Source of the DNA: an uncultured Parafilimonas sp.
GTDB taxonomy: Bacteria; Bacteroidota; Bacteroidia; Chitinophagales; Chitinophagaceae
Assembly: GCA_903882935.1 (NCBI GenBank)
Contig: CAIRZB010000028.1
Location: 1-64,000 of the forward strand
Reading direction: 5' to 3'
Length of the DNA: 64,000 nt
In this document: positions 1 through 9,392 of the stretch, one piece after another
Position numbering within the stretch: position 1 is the stretch's first letter
How the letters are laid out: the number at the start of each line of letters is the position of its first letter
The notes under the pieces: generated by a model
Seen by the model: the letters and a program-made list of their open reading frames with translations, nothing else
What the model was told of the DNA's origin: nothing
The model's database searches: none
Position numbers and translations under genes: made by a program

Positions 1-396
1 AATATTCATTGGCAACTTTGCGCCGAAATGAAAGGTCATATCTTGACTGAATGCCTTTTTGTCCTTTTCTGCCCTTAGTTTTTTTTCTATTTTGCATCTT
101 TTACACTTTTAAAGTGTAAACTTTTTTCAGGACAAGACATACCACATAGCTTCATAGGGAACATAAGGGGCACATAGTTAGCTTAGGAAACATAGAAGCG
201 GATGAAGTCGTTTTCTTGTGAAACATCTTAGGACCGCCTGCTTGTCTTCCTGCTGATAATGATTTACAAGGGCAGGTGGGGAGAATTTGTGAGATGGGGG
301 GGATAACATCAAGATATTTTTACATTGGATGAGGTCTTATTATTTACCCATTTTTCCACCCCAATAAATTGCCTAACTTTACAACAAACAACAGTT
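1..396. other. Non-coding left edge with palindrome and ACATAG-rich tract
   Basis: No convincing gene is visible. The longest start-proximal frame from the ATG at 28 is only 16 codons. Positions 100-109 and 111-120 form a near-perfect palindrome (TTTACACTTT and its complement around one T). Positions 144-195 hold five irregularly spaced copies of ACATAG or close variants, a low-complexity pattern resembling the other degenerate repeats in this window. A promoter-like box TAACTTTA lies at 374-381, 15 nt before the next gene. Confidence 0.5.
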
Positions 397-618
397 ATGC
401 TTAATGCCATTAAAGGCATATATGACAATGGGCAGGTTATACTGGAAGATGCACCCCCGGAAACAAACGGGCCTACGGAAGTATTGGTAACGTTTACAGA
501 GCCCATTACAGTTCCTAAAACAAAAAAGAAAACAGTTTTCGGCTATGCAAAAGGAACTGTATTGTATATGTCGCCTGATTTTAACGAGCCGATTGACGAC
601 CTGAAAGATTATAAGTAA
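397..618 (+). CDS. DUF2281/VapB-type antitoxin-like small protein
   Basis: This 73-residue protein opens with MLNAIKGIYDNGQVILEDAP and ends with a segment reading FGYAKG...MSPDFNEPIDDLKDYK. This matches the pattern of DUF2281/VapB-like proteins, in which a short N-terminal beta-strand segment is followed by a (V/F)FGxAKGxIxMSxDFDxPLxDFKDY tail. Such proteins usually act as the antitoxin of PIN-domain toxins. The frame stays open upstream to a TTG at 325, but family similarity begins at the ATG at 397, and a TAACTTTA box sits at 374-381, so 397 is preferred. No PIN toxin follows: the next gene is a large secreted protein. It is therefore an orphan antitoxin, a solitary regulator or a remnant. 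Function is inferred from family resemblance only. Confidence 0.65.
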   Translation: MLNAIKGIYDNGQVILEDAPPETNGPTEVLVTFTEPITVPKTKKKTVFGYAKGTVLYMSPDFNEPIDDLKDYK

Positions 619-695
619 TCCAACTGCTTCTAAGTCTCCACCTACTACATTACCCCTCCCCCCGCTTTTCTATCCGCTTGTATGCCAATATCCTG

Positions 696-703
696 TAACT
701 TTA
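696..703 (+). promoter_or_regulatory. Promoter -7 box (TAACTTTA)
   Basis: TAACTTTA matches the Bacteroidota sigma-A -7 element TAnnTTTG at seven of eight positions and lies 24 nt before the ATG of the BNR-repeat protein. No clear -33 element at the expected distance is visible. Confidence 0.4.
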
Positions 704-727
704 GCCAATAACTTAACTGCCAACAAC

Positions 728-3700
728 ATGCACCAGTATTTACAGGTAAATAAGGCACGGGCAACCGCCATAGTACTTTTTTTAGCATACACCATTACCG
801 CCGCTGCACAGCAGGGCGGCACTCCATTTTTTAACGCCATGCAGTGGCGTATGATAGGCCCCCACCGCGGTGGCAGAACCGTTGGCGCAGTGGGCGTACC
901 CCAGCAGCCCAATGTGTTTTACATAGGGGTTAACAACGGCGGTGTTTGGAAAACCACCGACTATGGCAGAACCTGGAAGCCTATTTTTGACGACCAGCCG
1001 ACCGGCTCTGTCGGCGACGTTGCCGTGGCACCAAGCAACCCCAACGTGTTGTATGTGGCCAGCGGCGAAGGCATACAACGGCCCGACCTATCCGTAGGGG
1101 ATGGCATTTATAAATCCACCGACGCGGGTAAAACTTGGCAACACCTGGGCCTTAGGGAAGGCCAGCAAATTGGCGGCCTGGCCATTGACCCTACCAACGA
1201 AAACCGGGTATTTGCCGCAGTATTGGGCCACCCTTACGGCCCCAATACCGAAAGAGGCGTGTACCGCAGCACCGACGGCGGCAAAACCTGGCAGCAGGTA
1301 TTGTATAAAGATGAAAATACCGGTGCCATACAAGTTGGCATTGACCCTAAAAACCCCAACGTTATCTACGCCGACCTTTGGGCCGGCCGCCAAGGGCCCT
1401 GGGAAAATGGCGCATGGAACGGAACGCAAAGCGGGCTGTTTAAATCAACCGACGGCGGCGACACTTGGAAACAGGTAACAAAAGGCTTGCCCACCCCCGC
1501 ACAAGGTTTGGGGCGCATAGGTTTTTGCATTGCGCCCAGTAACACCAACCGGCTGTACGCCACCGTTGAGGCAGGCGACTACGGCGGAATATACCGCAGT
1601 GACGATGCCGGCGAATCGTGGGTTGAATTAAACAGCGACGAACGTTTTTGGGGCAGGGGGGATGATTTTGCCGAAGTAAAGGCCGACCCCAACAATGCCA
1701 ATATCGTGTACACCGCCGATGTGGTGGTTTGGAAATCAACCGACGGGGGCAACACCTGGAATGCATTTCGCGGTGCGCCCGGCGGGGATGATTACCACCG
1801 TATTTGGATAAACCCAAACAACACCAATATACTGCTGCTAGCCTGCGACCAAGGGGCGATTATTACCGTAAACGGCGGGGAAACTTTCTCCTCCTGGTAC
1901 AACCAGCCTACCGCGCAGTTTTATCATGTAAGCACGGATAATGCATTCCCCTATAATGTATATGGAGGCCAGCAGGAAAGCGGCTCCATAGGCATTGCCT
2001 CCCGGGGAAACGACGGCGAAATTACTTTTCATGACTTCCACCCGGTTGGGGTGGAGGAATACGGCTATGTGGCCGCCGACCCGTTGAACCCCAACATTAT
2101 TTATGGGGGCAAGATTACCAAATTTGACAAACGCACCGGCCAGGTGCAAAACATTGCGCCAGAGCCTGTGCGCAGCGGCAAGTACAGGTTTGTACGCACG
2201 GCACCGGTGCTGTTCTCGCCCATTGACCCCAAAACACTATATTTTGCGGGCAATGTATTGTTTAAAACGCAGGACGGCGGCCACGCCTGGCAGGTTATTA
2301 GTCCCGACCTTACGCGCGAAACCTGGGACGTGCCGGATAATGTGGGGGTTTACAAAACAGACGATTTGAAGAAAATGGCACGCCGCGGGGTAATATACTC
2401 CGTTGCACCTTCGCCCAAGGACATCAATACCATCTGGGCAGGTACCGACGACGGCCTAATACAGGTTACCCGAGACGGCGGCAAAACCTGGAAGAATGTT
2501 ACACCGTCTGAAATAACCTCGTGGAGCAAACTCTCCATGATGGATGCCTCCCATTTTGATGTTAATACGGCCTATGCAGCGGTTAACCGCATTAGGTTGG
2601 ATGATATGCACCCGCATATTTACAAAACCACCGACGGCGGCAAAACCTGGAAGGAAATAGTGGGCGGCCTGCCCACCGACCCGATTAACACCGTTAGGGA
2701 GGACCCTTACCGCAAGGGGTTGCTGTATGCAGGCTCGGAAAGAGCCGTATATGTGTCATTTAACGACGGAGAAAACTGGCAGAGCCTGCGGTTAAATATG
2801 CCCGCCACCTCCATACGCGACCTGGTGGTGAAAGATGATGATATTGTTGTAGGCACCCACGGCAGGGGATTTTGGATATTGGACGATGTTACCGCCCTTC
2901 GCCAGCAACCGCCAACCATTACCACCTTGTTTAAGCCGGCCAATACCTACCGCGTTAGGTGGAGCATGGGTACAGACACCCCGTTGCCCCAGGAAGAACC
3001 AGCAGGCCAAAACCCACCAGACGGCGCCATCATTGATTTTTACTTGGATGCCAAGTCAACCGGGCCGGTAACACTGGACATTACAGATGCCAAGGGGCAG
3101 GTGGTGCGCAGTTACAGCAGTAACGATACGATGTATAAGATACCCCCGGTTAACATTCCCCTGTATTGGGTACGCAAGCAGCAAGTACTCTCCGCAGAAG
3201 CAGGGTCGCACCGCTTTTTGTGGGATTTACATTATGCGCCCCTTAACCTTCCGGCTGCCTACCCCATTTCGGCGGTTTATGGCAACACGGCACCACAGCC
3301 AACATCGCCCTGGGCGATGCCGGGCTTATACCATGCAACATTGAAAGTGAATGGCAAAACCTACACAGAAAGCTTTACGGTAAAAATGGATCCCAGGGTG
3401 CAAACCACCGTTGCCGACCTGCAACAACAGCACAATCTTTCTATTACGTGTTACGAGGGCAGGAAGAAAACCATGGCTGCCCTGGCGGAGATTACACAAG
3501 CAAGGCAAACCATTAAAGGCGTAGCCAACGCTACGGATTTGGATGCGCAGGCAGCGGCATTACAAAACCAGCCGCGTGGCAGCAAAATGCCAAGCCTCGG
3601 CCGTTTGGAAGGCTCGTTTGCCGCATTGCTAAATGTACTGCACGAAGCAGATGTGCAGCCAACTTCGCAAACCGTTGCGGCGGTAAACGAAGCTCAAACA

Positions 3701-3766
3701 CAATTACAACAGCTATTGCCAGAGTGGGATGCGCTGAAAAAGAAGATTGCAGAATTGCAGAAATAG
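728..3766 (+). CDS. Secreted BNR/VPS10-type beta-propeller repeat protein
   Basis: The 1012-residue product begins with a signal peptide (hydrophobic core about residues 14-24, cleavage probably near TAAA-QQ). Residues about 30-740 hold roughly ten BNR/Asp-box motifs such as KSTDAGKTW, RSTDGGKTW, KSTDGGDTW and KTTDGGKTW, typical of sortilin/VPS10-like beta-propellers often annotated as glycosyl hydrolases. The C-terminal 270 residues have an Ig-like or FN3-like character followed by a helical tail rich in Gln and Ala. No glycosidase catalytic residues can be assigned, so enzymatic activity is not claimed. No T9SS tail is evident. It stands alone, with a promoter-like box at 696-703 and a strong hairpin terminator at 3801-3837. 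It is probably periplasmic or surface exposed. Confidence 0.8.
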   Translation: MHQYLQVNKARATAIVLFLAYTITAAAQQGGTPFFNAMQWRMIGPHRGGRTVGAVGVPQQPNVFYIGVNNGGVWKTTDYGRTWKPIFDDQPTGSVGDVAVAPSNPNVLYVASGEGIQRPDLSVGDGIYKSTDAGKTWQHLGLREGQQIGGLAIDPTNENRVFAAVLGHPYGPNTERGVYRSTDGGKTWQQVLYKDENTGAIQVGIDPKNPNVIYADLWAGRQGPWENGAWNGTQSGLFKSTDGGDTWKQVTKGLPTPAQGLGRIGFCIAPSNTNRLYATVEAGDYGGIYRSDDAGESWVELNSDERFWGRGDDFAEVKADPNNANIVYTADVVVWKSTDGGNTWNAFRGAPGGDDYHRIWINPNNTNILLLACDQGAIITVNGGETFSSWYNQPTAQFYHVSTDNAFPYNVYGGQQESGSIGIASRGNDGEITFHDFHPVGVEEYGYVAADPLNPNIIYGGKITKFDKRTGQVQNIAPEPVRSGKYRFVRTAPVLFSPIDPKTLYFAGNVLFKTQDGGHAWQVISPDLTRETWDVPDNVGVYKTDDLKKMARRGVIYSVAPSPKDINTIWAGTDDGLIQVTRDGGKTWKNVTPSEITSWSKLSMMDASHFDVNTAYAAVNRIRLDDMHPHIYKTTDGGKTWKEIVGGLPTDPINTVREDPYRKGLLYAGSERAVYVSFNDGENWQSLRLNMPATSIRDLVVKDDDIVVGTHGRGFWILDDVTALRQQPPTITTLFKPANTYRVRWSMGTDTPLPQEEPAGQNPPDGAIIDFYLDAKSTGPVTLDITDAKGQVVRSYSSNDTMYKIPPVNIPLYWVRKQQVLSAEAGSHRFLWDLHYAPLNLPAAYPISAVYGNTAPQPTSPWAMPGLYHATLKVNGKTYTESFTVKMDPRVQTTVADLQQQHNLSITCYEGRKKTMAALAEITQARQTIKGVANATDLDAQAAALQNQPRGSKMPSLGRLEGSFAALLNVLHEADVQPTSQTVAAVNEAQTQLQQLLPEWDALKKKIAELQK

Positions 3767-3800
3767 ACATGGTGCTGTAGGTAAATTCAATATAAAAATA

Positions 3801-3837
3801 CCAAGGGGCTTCGTTACCATGAAACGAAGCCCCTTGG
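3801..3837 (+). terminator. Hairpin terminator after the BNR-repeat gene
   Basis: A perfect 15-bp stem (CCAAGGGGCTTCGTT at 3801-3815 and its complement at 3823-3837) with a 7-nt loop is followed by TTTCATTT. It lies 35 bp after the stop codon and fits a rho-independent terminator. Confidence 0.75.
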
Positions 3838-3870
3838 TTTCATTTAGTGATGTGTCTTGGAGGATAAAAG

Positions 3871-4013
3871 CACCAAACGTTCCTACGGAACGTAATAATT
3901 CCGCTCTATATTTATTTCTACCCACCAACATCCTTACAGGACGTGCCGCAGGTGCGTTTGGTGGGTAGAAAGATGTCTCTGATTTTCAATTCGTTCCTTG
4001 GGAATGTTTGGTG
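3871..4013. repeat. Nested inverted-repeat element (REP-like)
   Basis: Outer arms CACCAAACGTTCC (3871-3883) and GGAATGTTTGGTG (4001-4013) pair at 12 of 13 positions. Inner perfect 14-bp arms TTTCTACCCACCAA (3915-3928) and its complement (3958-3971) enclose a further small hairpin region with GTGC repeats. A short palindrome GTTCCTACGGAAC sits inside the outer left arm. The design suggests a mobile REP/MITE-like repeat rather than a gene. Confidence 0.65.
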
Positions 4014-4088
4014 CTCGTATATATAACATGAGTTCGACATACTGTTATCCTTATTTTTAGCATAAGTATTTGATAGTCATCTTGTTTT

Positions 4089-4206
4089 GACCCAACGGGT
4101 CACATGTTTATAGCAAAAGATGAAGAATATTTACGTTCGACCCCATGAGGGTCGCATACAGAACAAATTGTTTTTACAATGCTATAAACATTTGACCCGT
4201 TGGGTC
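4089..4206. repeat. Second inverted-repeat element with GACCCAACGGGTC ends
   Basis: Arms at 4089-4114 and 4181-4206 are 26 bp long and complementary with one mismatch; each begins with the palindromic block GACCCAACGGGTC. In the middle, CGACCC (4138-4143) and GGGTCG (4149-4154) form a small hairpin. The rest of the gap to murF (4207-4388) holds no recognisable feature. Confidence 0.65.
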
Positions 4207-4388
4207 ATAATTAACATTACCTGCTGGCTTTAATTGCGAATAATTAAAATTACTAAACGCTTATGACGAACCCGGGCGATATTAACGAAGTTTCGTGCTA
4301 TTTTTAATTGCCGTGTTTTATTGAACCAGTCGGTGGGATGTCAAACGCTATACTTATTATCATCCAGCTACCAGTAACCTGCAACTTC

Positions 4389-5750
4389 TTACCCCAGCAC
4401 CTTTTCCATCTGCATGCTCCTGCTGCCTTTTACAAGCAGGCTGGTGTTTTCAAAATGTTGGTTGGCGAGCCATTTCCCTGCCTCCTCAGAAGTGTCGAAG
4501 TAAATAAAGGGATGTTGTATCTTTTTAAAATCACCGCCAACTAACACCACGGCATCCCAATTAAACTGTTCAATTAATTGTAGAATCCTTTCATGTTCCT
4601 GCAGGCTTTCATCCCCCAATTCCATCATCCCCCCCAATAACATTACTTTATCGGGCGCGTCCATTTTGGCAAAATTTTCAATAGCGGCCTTCATGCTAGT
4701 GGGGTTAGCGTTATAGGCATCCAAAATAATTTTGTTGGTGCCTTTCTCCAACAATTGCGATCGGCTGTTGCTTGGCACATATTGCTCAATAGCTGCTTTA
4801 ATTTTTTCGTCGGGCACATTAAAGTGTTTGCCAACGGCAATAGCGCATAAAACATTGGGCAGGTTATAATCACCTACCAGTTGTGTTTTAACAGTGGCAA
4901 AACCAGCACCGTTTGTAATACCCACTTCCAAAAAAGGGGCACTGGCAACTACATGCCCTGTTACTGCCCCATTTAACGTGCCATACCAAACAATATCGCT
5001 TATGCCGTTGCTCATTGTGTGCAGGTAATCATAATCGTCAAACGCGAAAATGGTGCCATTGGCACTTCTTATAAAATCAAACAACTCACCCTTGCCTTTG
5101 CGTACGCCCTCAATACCGCCAAAGCCTTCCAAATGGGCTTTGCCCGTATTGGTAATAATGCCATGCGTTGGCAACACATATTTACAGTATCCCTCAATTT
5201 CTTTCTGGTGGTTGGCACCCATTTCAATCACGGCCATTTGGGCATCCGTATCTACCCGTAACAATGTTAGCGGAATGCCTATGTGGTTGTTAAGGTTGCC
5301 CTGCGTGGTGTAGGTAATATAGTGGGTGGCCAGCACAGTACTCACCAACTCCTTGGTGGTAGTTTTGCCATTGCTGCCGGTAATGCCAATAAACGGTATC
5401 AAAAATTGTTGTCGGTGGTATTTTGCCAGTTGCTGCAGGGCGGCCAACACATCATCAACCAATATTAGGCGTTGGTTACCGCTGTCAACATCCTCATCCA
5501 CCACGGCATAGGCGGCACCGGCCTGCAATGCCTGCAACGCAAATTGGTTGCCGTTAAAACTGGGGCCTTTCAAGGCAAAAAAAATGTCGCCCGGTTTAAG
5601 TTTACGGGTATCCGTTTGTACCGAGGGGTGTTGCTGAAAAATGGAATAAAGCTGTTGTATGCCCACTGCTATAAATTGAGGGGCTAAATTAGCATATTTT
5701 TCGCCTGCATAGGGACTGAACAAAAAGAGTGGGTTTCTACAATCGGCCAT
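4389..5750 (-). CDS. murF: UDP-N-acetylmuramoyl-tripeptide--D-alanyl-D-alanine ligase
   Basis: MurF uses ATP in the cytoplasm to add D-Ala-D-Ala to UDP-MurNAc-tripeptide, completing the peptidoglycan precursor. The Mur ligase P-loop TGSNGKT is at residues 124-130, preceded by the N-terminal substrate-binding domain (HPSVQTDTRKLKPGDIFFAL, about 41-60) and followed by the central ATPase domain and a C-terminal domain with DAYNANPTS. The ATG frame gives 453 residues, but the first 28 (FLFSPYAGEKYANLAPQF) do not resemble MurF. A GTG at 5664-5666 would give 425 residues starting V-G-I-Q-Q-L-Y, which fits the family better; TAATTTAG just upstream of it on this strand resembles a -7 promoter box. 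The gene diverges from mrdA-rodA, forming a small cell-wall island. Confidence 0.93.
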   Translation of the reverse strand: MADCRNPLFLFSPYAGEKYANLAPQFIAVGIQQLYSIFQQHPSVQTDTRKLKPGDIFFALKGPSFNGNQFALQALQAGAAYAVVDEDVDSGNQRLILVDDVLAALQQLAKYHRQQFLIPFIGITGSNGKTTTKELVSTVLATHYITYTTQGNLNNHIGIPLTLLRVDTDAQMAVIEMGANHQKEIEGYCKYVLPTHGIITNTGKAHLEGFGGIEGVRKGKGELFDFIRSANGTIFAFDDYDYLHTMSNGISDIVWYGTLNGAVTGHVVASAPFLEVGITNGAGFATVKTQLVGDYNLPNVLCAIAVGKHFNVPDEKIKAAIEQYVPSNSRSQLLEKGTNKIILDAYNANPTSMKAAIENFAKMDAPDKVMLLGGMMELGDESLQEHERILQLIEQFNWDAVVLVGGDFKKIQHPFIYFDTSEEAGKWLANQHFENTSLLVKGSRSMQMEKVLG

Positions 5751-5927
5751 GTTTCAGCGTTAGCAGGGGTATGCCGATACAACACCTTATTGCACAGCCA
5801 ACTTTGTTTGCTACAAAACTGCTTTGTAAATAAAATAAAAAATATCTCCATCTTCACCATAATCACCCCATAATAATTGAATTTTGTACCATATAATTTC
5901 AGTTACAGATAATATTTACTTTACTAT

Positions 5928-8057
5928 ATGCCAGTGTATAATCAATCCCGTAGTGTGGTGGTTAAAGTGATTTTTGTGGGTGTTTTTTTGGTAATTATCG
6001 GGCAGTTGCTCCATTTGCAAATATTTTCACCAGAGCTAAAAATAAGGGCGCAGGACAACGCTGTTTTTAGAAAAACCATTTACCCAAGCCGCGGGCTTAT
6101 GTACGACCGCAAACGCAAGGCCATTTTGGAGAACACCATCATGTACGACCTTGAGGTAACCCCCAACGAAATTAAGGGCACCGACACTATGACCATTTGC
6201 AACATACTGGGCATTGACACTACGGAATTTAGGCGGCGCATACGTATTGCCATAGCCAAAAACAAAGCGTATAAAGCCAGTGTGTTTGAACCATTGATAA
6301 CACCCGAAGTATACGCCCGCTTTTATGAAAACCAGTACCGGCTGCCTGGCTTTACGCTAAATGAACGCCCCGTACGCTCCTACCCTTACGGTGCCGGCGG
6401 GGTGGTATTTGGATATGTGTCGGAGGTTGACTCAAGCTTTATTAAAGGCCACAAAGACAATGGGTACGATATTGGCGACTATGCCGGCAAAACCGGGCTG
6501 GAACGCAGCTACGAAAAAGTGTTGATGGGGCAGCGCGGCGTAAAGCGGTACATAAGGGATAACCGCAGCCGTATTCAGGGCCCCTACGAAAACGGAGCGT
6601 TTGACACAACTGCCATGGCAGGCAAAAACCTACATTTAAGCCTTGACATTGAACTGCAGCAATTGGGCGAGAAATTAATGAACAACAAAGTTGGCACCAT
6701 AGTAGCCATTGACCCGCGCACCGGGGGCATATTATGTATGGTGAGCAGCCCTACCTATAACCCGCAAATGTTAACGGGTCCTGACCGGAGAAAGCATATA
6801 GCAGAATTAACGTTCGACCCTCGGTCTCCGTTTATTAACCGGGCCGTTAACGGCACCTATTCACCAGGCTCAACGTTTAAAACCTTAGTAGGCACAGTTG
6901 CGCTTACCGAAGGGGTGATAGACGACAAAATGACCACCACCTGCACCGGTGCTTACTATGGCTGTGGGCGCAGGCTGGGCTGCCTAGACCCTGGCACTTT
7001 TGCCTTCCGCGAGGCGATTGCGCACTCCTGCAACACTTATTTCGCCATAACATTCCGCCGGGTAATTGACGACCCAAAATTCGCTAACGCCAGCGAGGCT
7101 TTGCGTAATTTTAACCGCTACGCCTATTCGTTTGGGTTGGGCAACAGGCTAGGCGTAGACATACCTACCGAACAACGGGGCAACATACCCATACCAGCCC
7201 AATACAATAAAATATTCGGGCCTAGGTGGGTATCCTGCAATATCATATCCAATGCCATTGGGCAGGGCGAGGTGGAAACAACCCTTTTGCAATTGGCCAA
7301 TACCATGGCAACCATTGCCAACAAAGGCTGGTATTATACCCCGCACATGGTTGACAGTATTGAGAATGCAACCGACGATGAAAACCACCTATTGGATTCA
7401 TTTAAAATAAAACACCGCACACTTGATATACCCGATAAAGTTTTTGAAACTGTACACGACGGCATGCAGGCCGTAATGGAATTTGGCACAGGTGCCGCTG
7501 CGCAGGTACCGGGCATTGTGGTTTGCGGTAAAACCGGCACTGTGGAAAACGCTTTTCACGGCGTGAAACAACAAGACCATGCATTTTTTGGTGCTTTTGC
7601 ACCCCGTGGCAACCCAAGGATAGCCATTGCCGTTATGTGCGAAAACGCCGGCAAAGGGGCACAGAGTGCCGCCCCTATAGCAAGCCTGATGATAGAAAAG
7701 TATTTGAAAGATTCAATACCTGAGCCAGACAGGCAGGCCTTGGTGGAAGAAATGGCGCAAAAAAACCTGATACCCCAGCGGATGCGTAACGCGATGTTTA
7801 CCATGGACTCCCTAAAGGAAGTACACCAAGACAGCCTTTTGCGCATTAAAGCCCAAAAGGAAAAGGCACATAAGGACTCAGTCAACGCAACTATCAACGC
7901 CGTTACCCCGCCGCCTGTTGACTATAAAGGCAGCACTGCCATTGCCTACCCCCAAAAGCAAAAGCCTGCCCAAAAAACAACCAATAACGGCTTTGCACCA
8001 TTTGCCATTGTGCCGGATGAAAAGAAAAACAAACCCAATAAACCCAACAACGCATAA
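5928..8057 (+). CDS. mrdA: Penicillin-binding protein 2 (rod-shape D,D-transpeptidase)
   Basis: PBP2 crosslinks new peptidoglycan during lateral wall elongation, partnered by RodA. The 709-residue protein has one N-terminal membrane anchor (about residues 10-28), a class B PBP dimerisation region with the YPSRGLMYDR segment, and a transpeptidase domain. The active-site motifs are present: S315-T-F-K318, S367-C-N369 and K535-T-G-T538. The C-terminal 80 residues are Lys/Pro/Gln-rich and probably disordered. It ends 3 nt before rodA, so the two are almost certainly co-transcribed and translationally coupled. mreBCD, which often precede this pair in Bacteroidota, are absent here; murF lies divergently upstream. 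Confidence 0.94.
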   Translation: MPVYNQSRSVVVKVIFVGVFLVIIGQLLHLQIFSPELKIRAQDNAVFRKTIYPSRGLMYDRKRKAILENTIMYDLEVTPNEIKGTDTMTICNILGIDTTEFRRRIRIAIAKNKAYKASVFEPLITPEVYARFYENQYRLPGFTLNERPVRSYPYGAGGVVFGYVSEVDSSFIKGHKDNGYDIGDYAGKTGLERSYEKVLMGQRGVKRYIRDNRSRIQGPYENGAFDTTAMAGKNLHLSLDIELQQLGEKLMNNKVGTIVAIDPRTGGILCMVSSPTYNPQMLTGPDRRKHIAELTFDPRSPFINRAVNGTYSPGSTFKTLVGTVALTEGVIDDKMTTTCTGAYYGCGRRLGCLDPGTFAFREAIAHSCNTYFAITFRRVIDDPKFANASEALRNFNRYAYSFGLGNRLGVDIPTEQRGNIPIPAQYNKIFGPRWVSCNIISNAIGQGEVETTLLQLANTMATIANKGWYYTPHMVDSIENATDDENHLLDSFKIKHRTLDIPDKVFETVHDGMQAVMEFGTGAAAQVPGIVVCGKTGTVENAFHGVKQQDHAFFGAFAPRGNPRIAIAVMCENAGKGAQSAAPIASLMIEKYLKDSIPEPDRQALVEEMAQKNLIPQRMRNAMFTMDSLKEVHQDSLLRIKAQKEKAHKDSVNATINAVTPPPVDYKGSTAIAYPQKQKPAQKTTNNGFAPFAIVPDEKKNKPNKPNNA

Positions 8058-8060
8058 CCT

Positions 8061-9392
8061 ATGTATCAAAATAAACCTGTTGCAAAGGGGTTGGACTGGA
8101 TGGTAGTACTGTTATATGCGGCCTTGGTGCTGATAGGCATCACTTGCATATTTATGGTTGAATACAAAGATGCCACAAACTGGGTTACCACTTTTTTTAA
8201 CGGCAAAACCAGTTTTAGCAAACAACTGATGTTTGCGGGTGTTTGCGTGGTATTGGCAAGCTTTATTATGTTGAGCGACAGCAAGCTTTACACTGCTTTT
8301 GCCAACCTGTTTTACCTGTTTGGCATTTTACTAATGCTGGCAACGTTTGTTATAGGCAAGGATATTAAGGGCTCAAGAAGCTGGATTGCGCTGGGCGGCG
8401 GTTTTAATTTGCAACCAGCGGAGCTGTGTAAAATATTTACCGCACTGGCACTGGCCAAATACATTTCGCTGCAAGAAACTGACTTTACTAAAACCCGGTC
8501 GCAGCTAATTGCCGCCGGCATTGTGTTATTGCCCGCTGTGCTGGCCCGGTTTCAGCACGAAACAGGCTTGGCACTGGTTTACCTAAGCTTTTTTATACCA
8601 ATGTACCGGGAAGGGCTGCCAGGAAAAATTCTGGTCATCGGTTTTTCGTTTGCCGTGTTGGTGATAGCATCGTTGTTGGTGCCTTGGTATTGGCTGGCCG
8701 CCGTTTTTACACTTATCTTAGTATTGCTTATATATTTTATGTTTCGCCAAATTAGGCGAAACATCGGCCTCCTCATCATTATGATACTCACTTATGCCGC
8801 ATGTTTGAGTATACCATTGTTTGTGAAGCCCTATATATTTGACTATGCGTTGGAATGTTACCAATCAACACGAATATTAAGCGCGTTTGGGCAGGATTAC
8901 GATTGCAGCAAAAACAAACACACTTCTTCCAGCGGTAAAACAGGGTTTAAGCCAGACGATTATAACGTAAAACAAAGTAAAATTGCCATTGGCTCGGGCG
9001 GTTTTTTGGGTAAGGGCTTTTTAAAAGGCACCCAAACCCGCGGCAAATACGTGCCTGAGCAGAACACCGATTTTATTTTCACCTCTTTGGGCGAGGCCTT
9101 TGGCTTTGTGGGCAGTTTTTTGTTCCTGGGCATTTATTTGCTGCTGCTTTTTAGGATAGTAAAACTAGCCGAACGGCAGCGAAGTACCTTTAGCCGCGTA
9201 TATGCTTATAGCGTGGCCAGTATATTGTTTTTTCATATTATGGTGAATGTTAGCATGACGATAGGTTTGTTTCCCATCATCGGCATTGCCCTGCCGTTAA
9301 TGAGTTATGGCGGGTCGTCGTTGGTTACGTTTACCATCCTTATTTTTATACTGGTACGGCTTGATGCCGACCGGCAAATGGTGTTACGGTAA
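8061..9392 (+). CDS. rodA: Rod-shape-determining glycosyltransferase RodA (SEDS family)
   Basis: RodA is the SEDS-family peptidoglycan glycosyltransferase of the elongasome and works with PBP2. The 443-residue protein is strongly hydrophobic with about ten membrane spans. Family features include GSRSWIALGGGFNLQPAEL (near residue 113), RFQHETGLALVY, the segment KIAIGSGGFLGKGFLKGTQT before a large periplasmic loop, PEQNTDFIFTSLGEAFGF, and the C-terminal GIALPLMSYGGSSL. The start codon ATG lies 3 nt after the mrdA stop. The mid-protein loop (about residues 265-300) is longer than in E. coli RodA and is rich in polar residues. Confidence 0.94.
   Translation: MYQNKPVAKGLDWMVVLLYAALVLIGITCIFMVEYKDATNWVTTFFNGKTSFSKQLMFAGVCVVLASFIMLSDSKLYTAFANLFYLFGILLMLATFVIGKDIKGSRSWIALGGGFNLQPAELCKIFTALALAKYISLQETDFTKTRSQLIAAGIVLLPAVLARFQHETGLALVYLSFFIPMYREGLPGKILVIGFSFAVLVIASLLVPWYWLAAVFTLILVLLIYFMFRQIRRNIGLLIIMILTYAACLSIPLFVKPYIFDYALECYQSTRILSAFGQDYDCSKNKHTSSSGKTGFKPDDYNVKQSKIAIGSGGFLGKGFLKGTQTRGKYVPEQNTDFIFTSLGEAFGFVGSFLFLGIYLLLLFRIVKLAERQRSTFSRVYAYSVASILFFHIMVNVSMTIGLFPIIGIALPLMSYGGSSLVTFTILIFILVRLDADRQMVLR

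Noticed and set aside
3871..4206. Insertion sequence
   Set aside because: There is no transposase frame between the inverted arms; only nested repeats are present.
5928..9392. Full mre-type rod-shape operon
   Set aside because: Only mrdA and rodA are present; no mreB, mreC or mreD is in the window.
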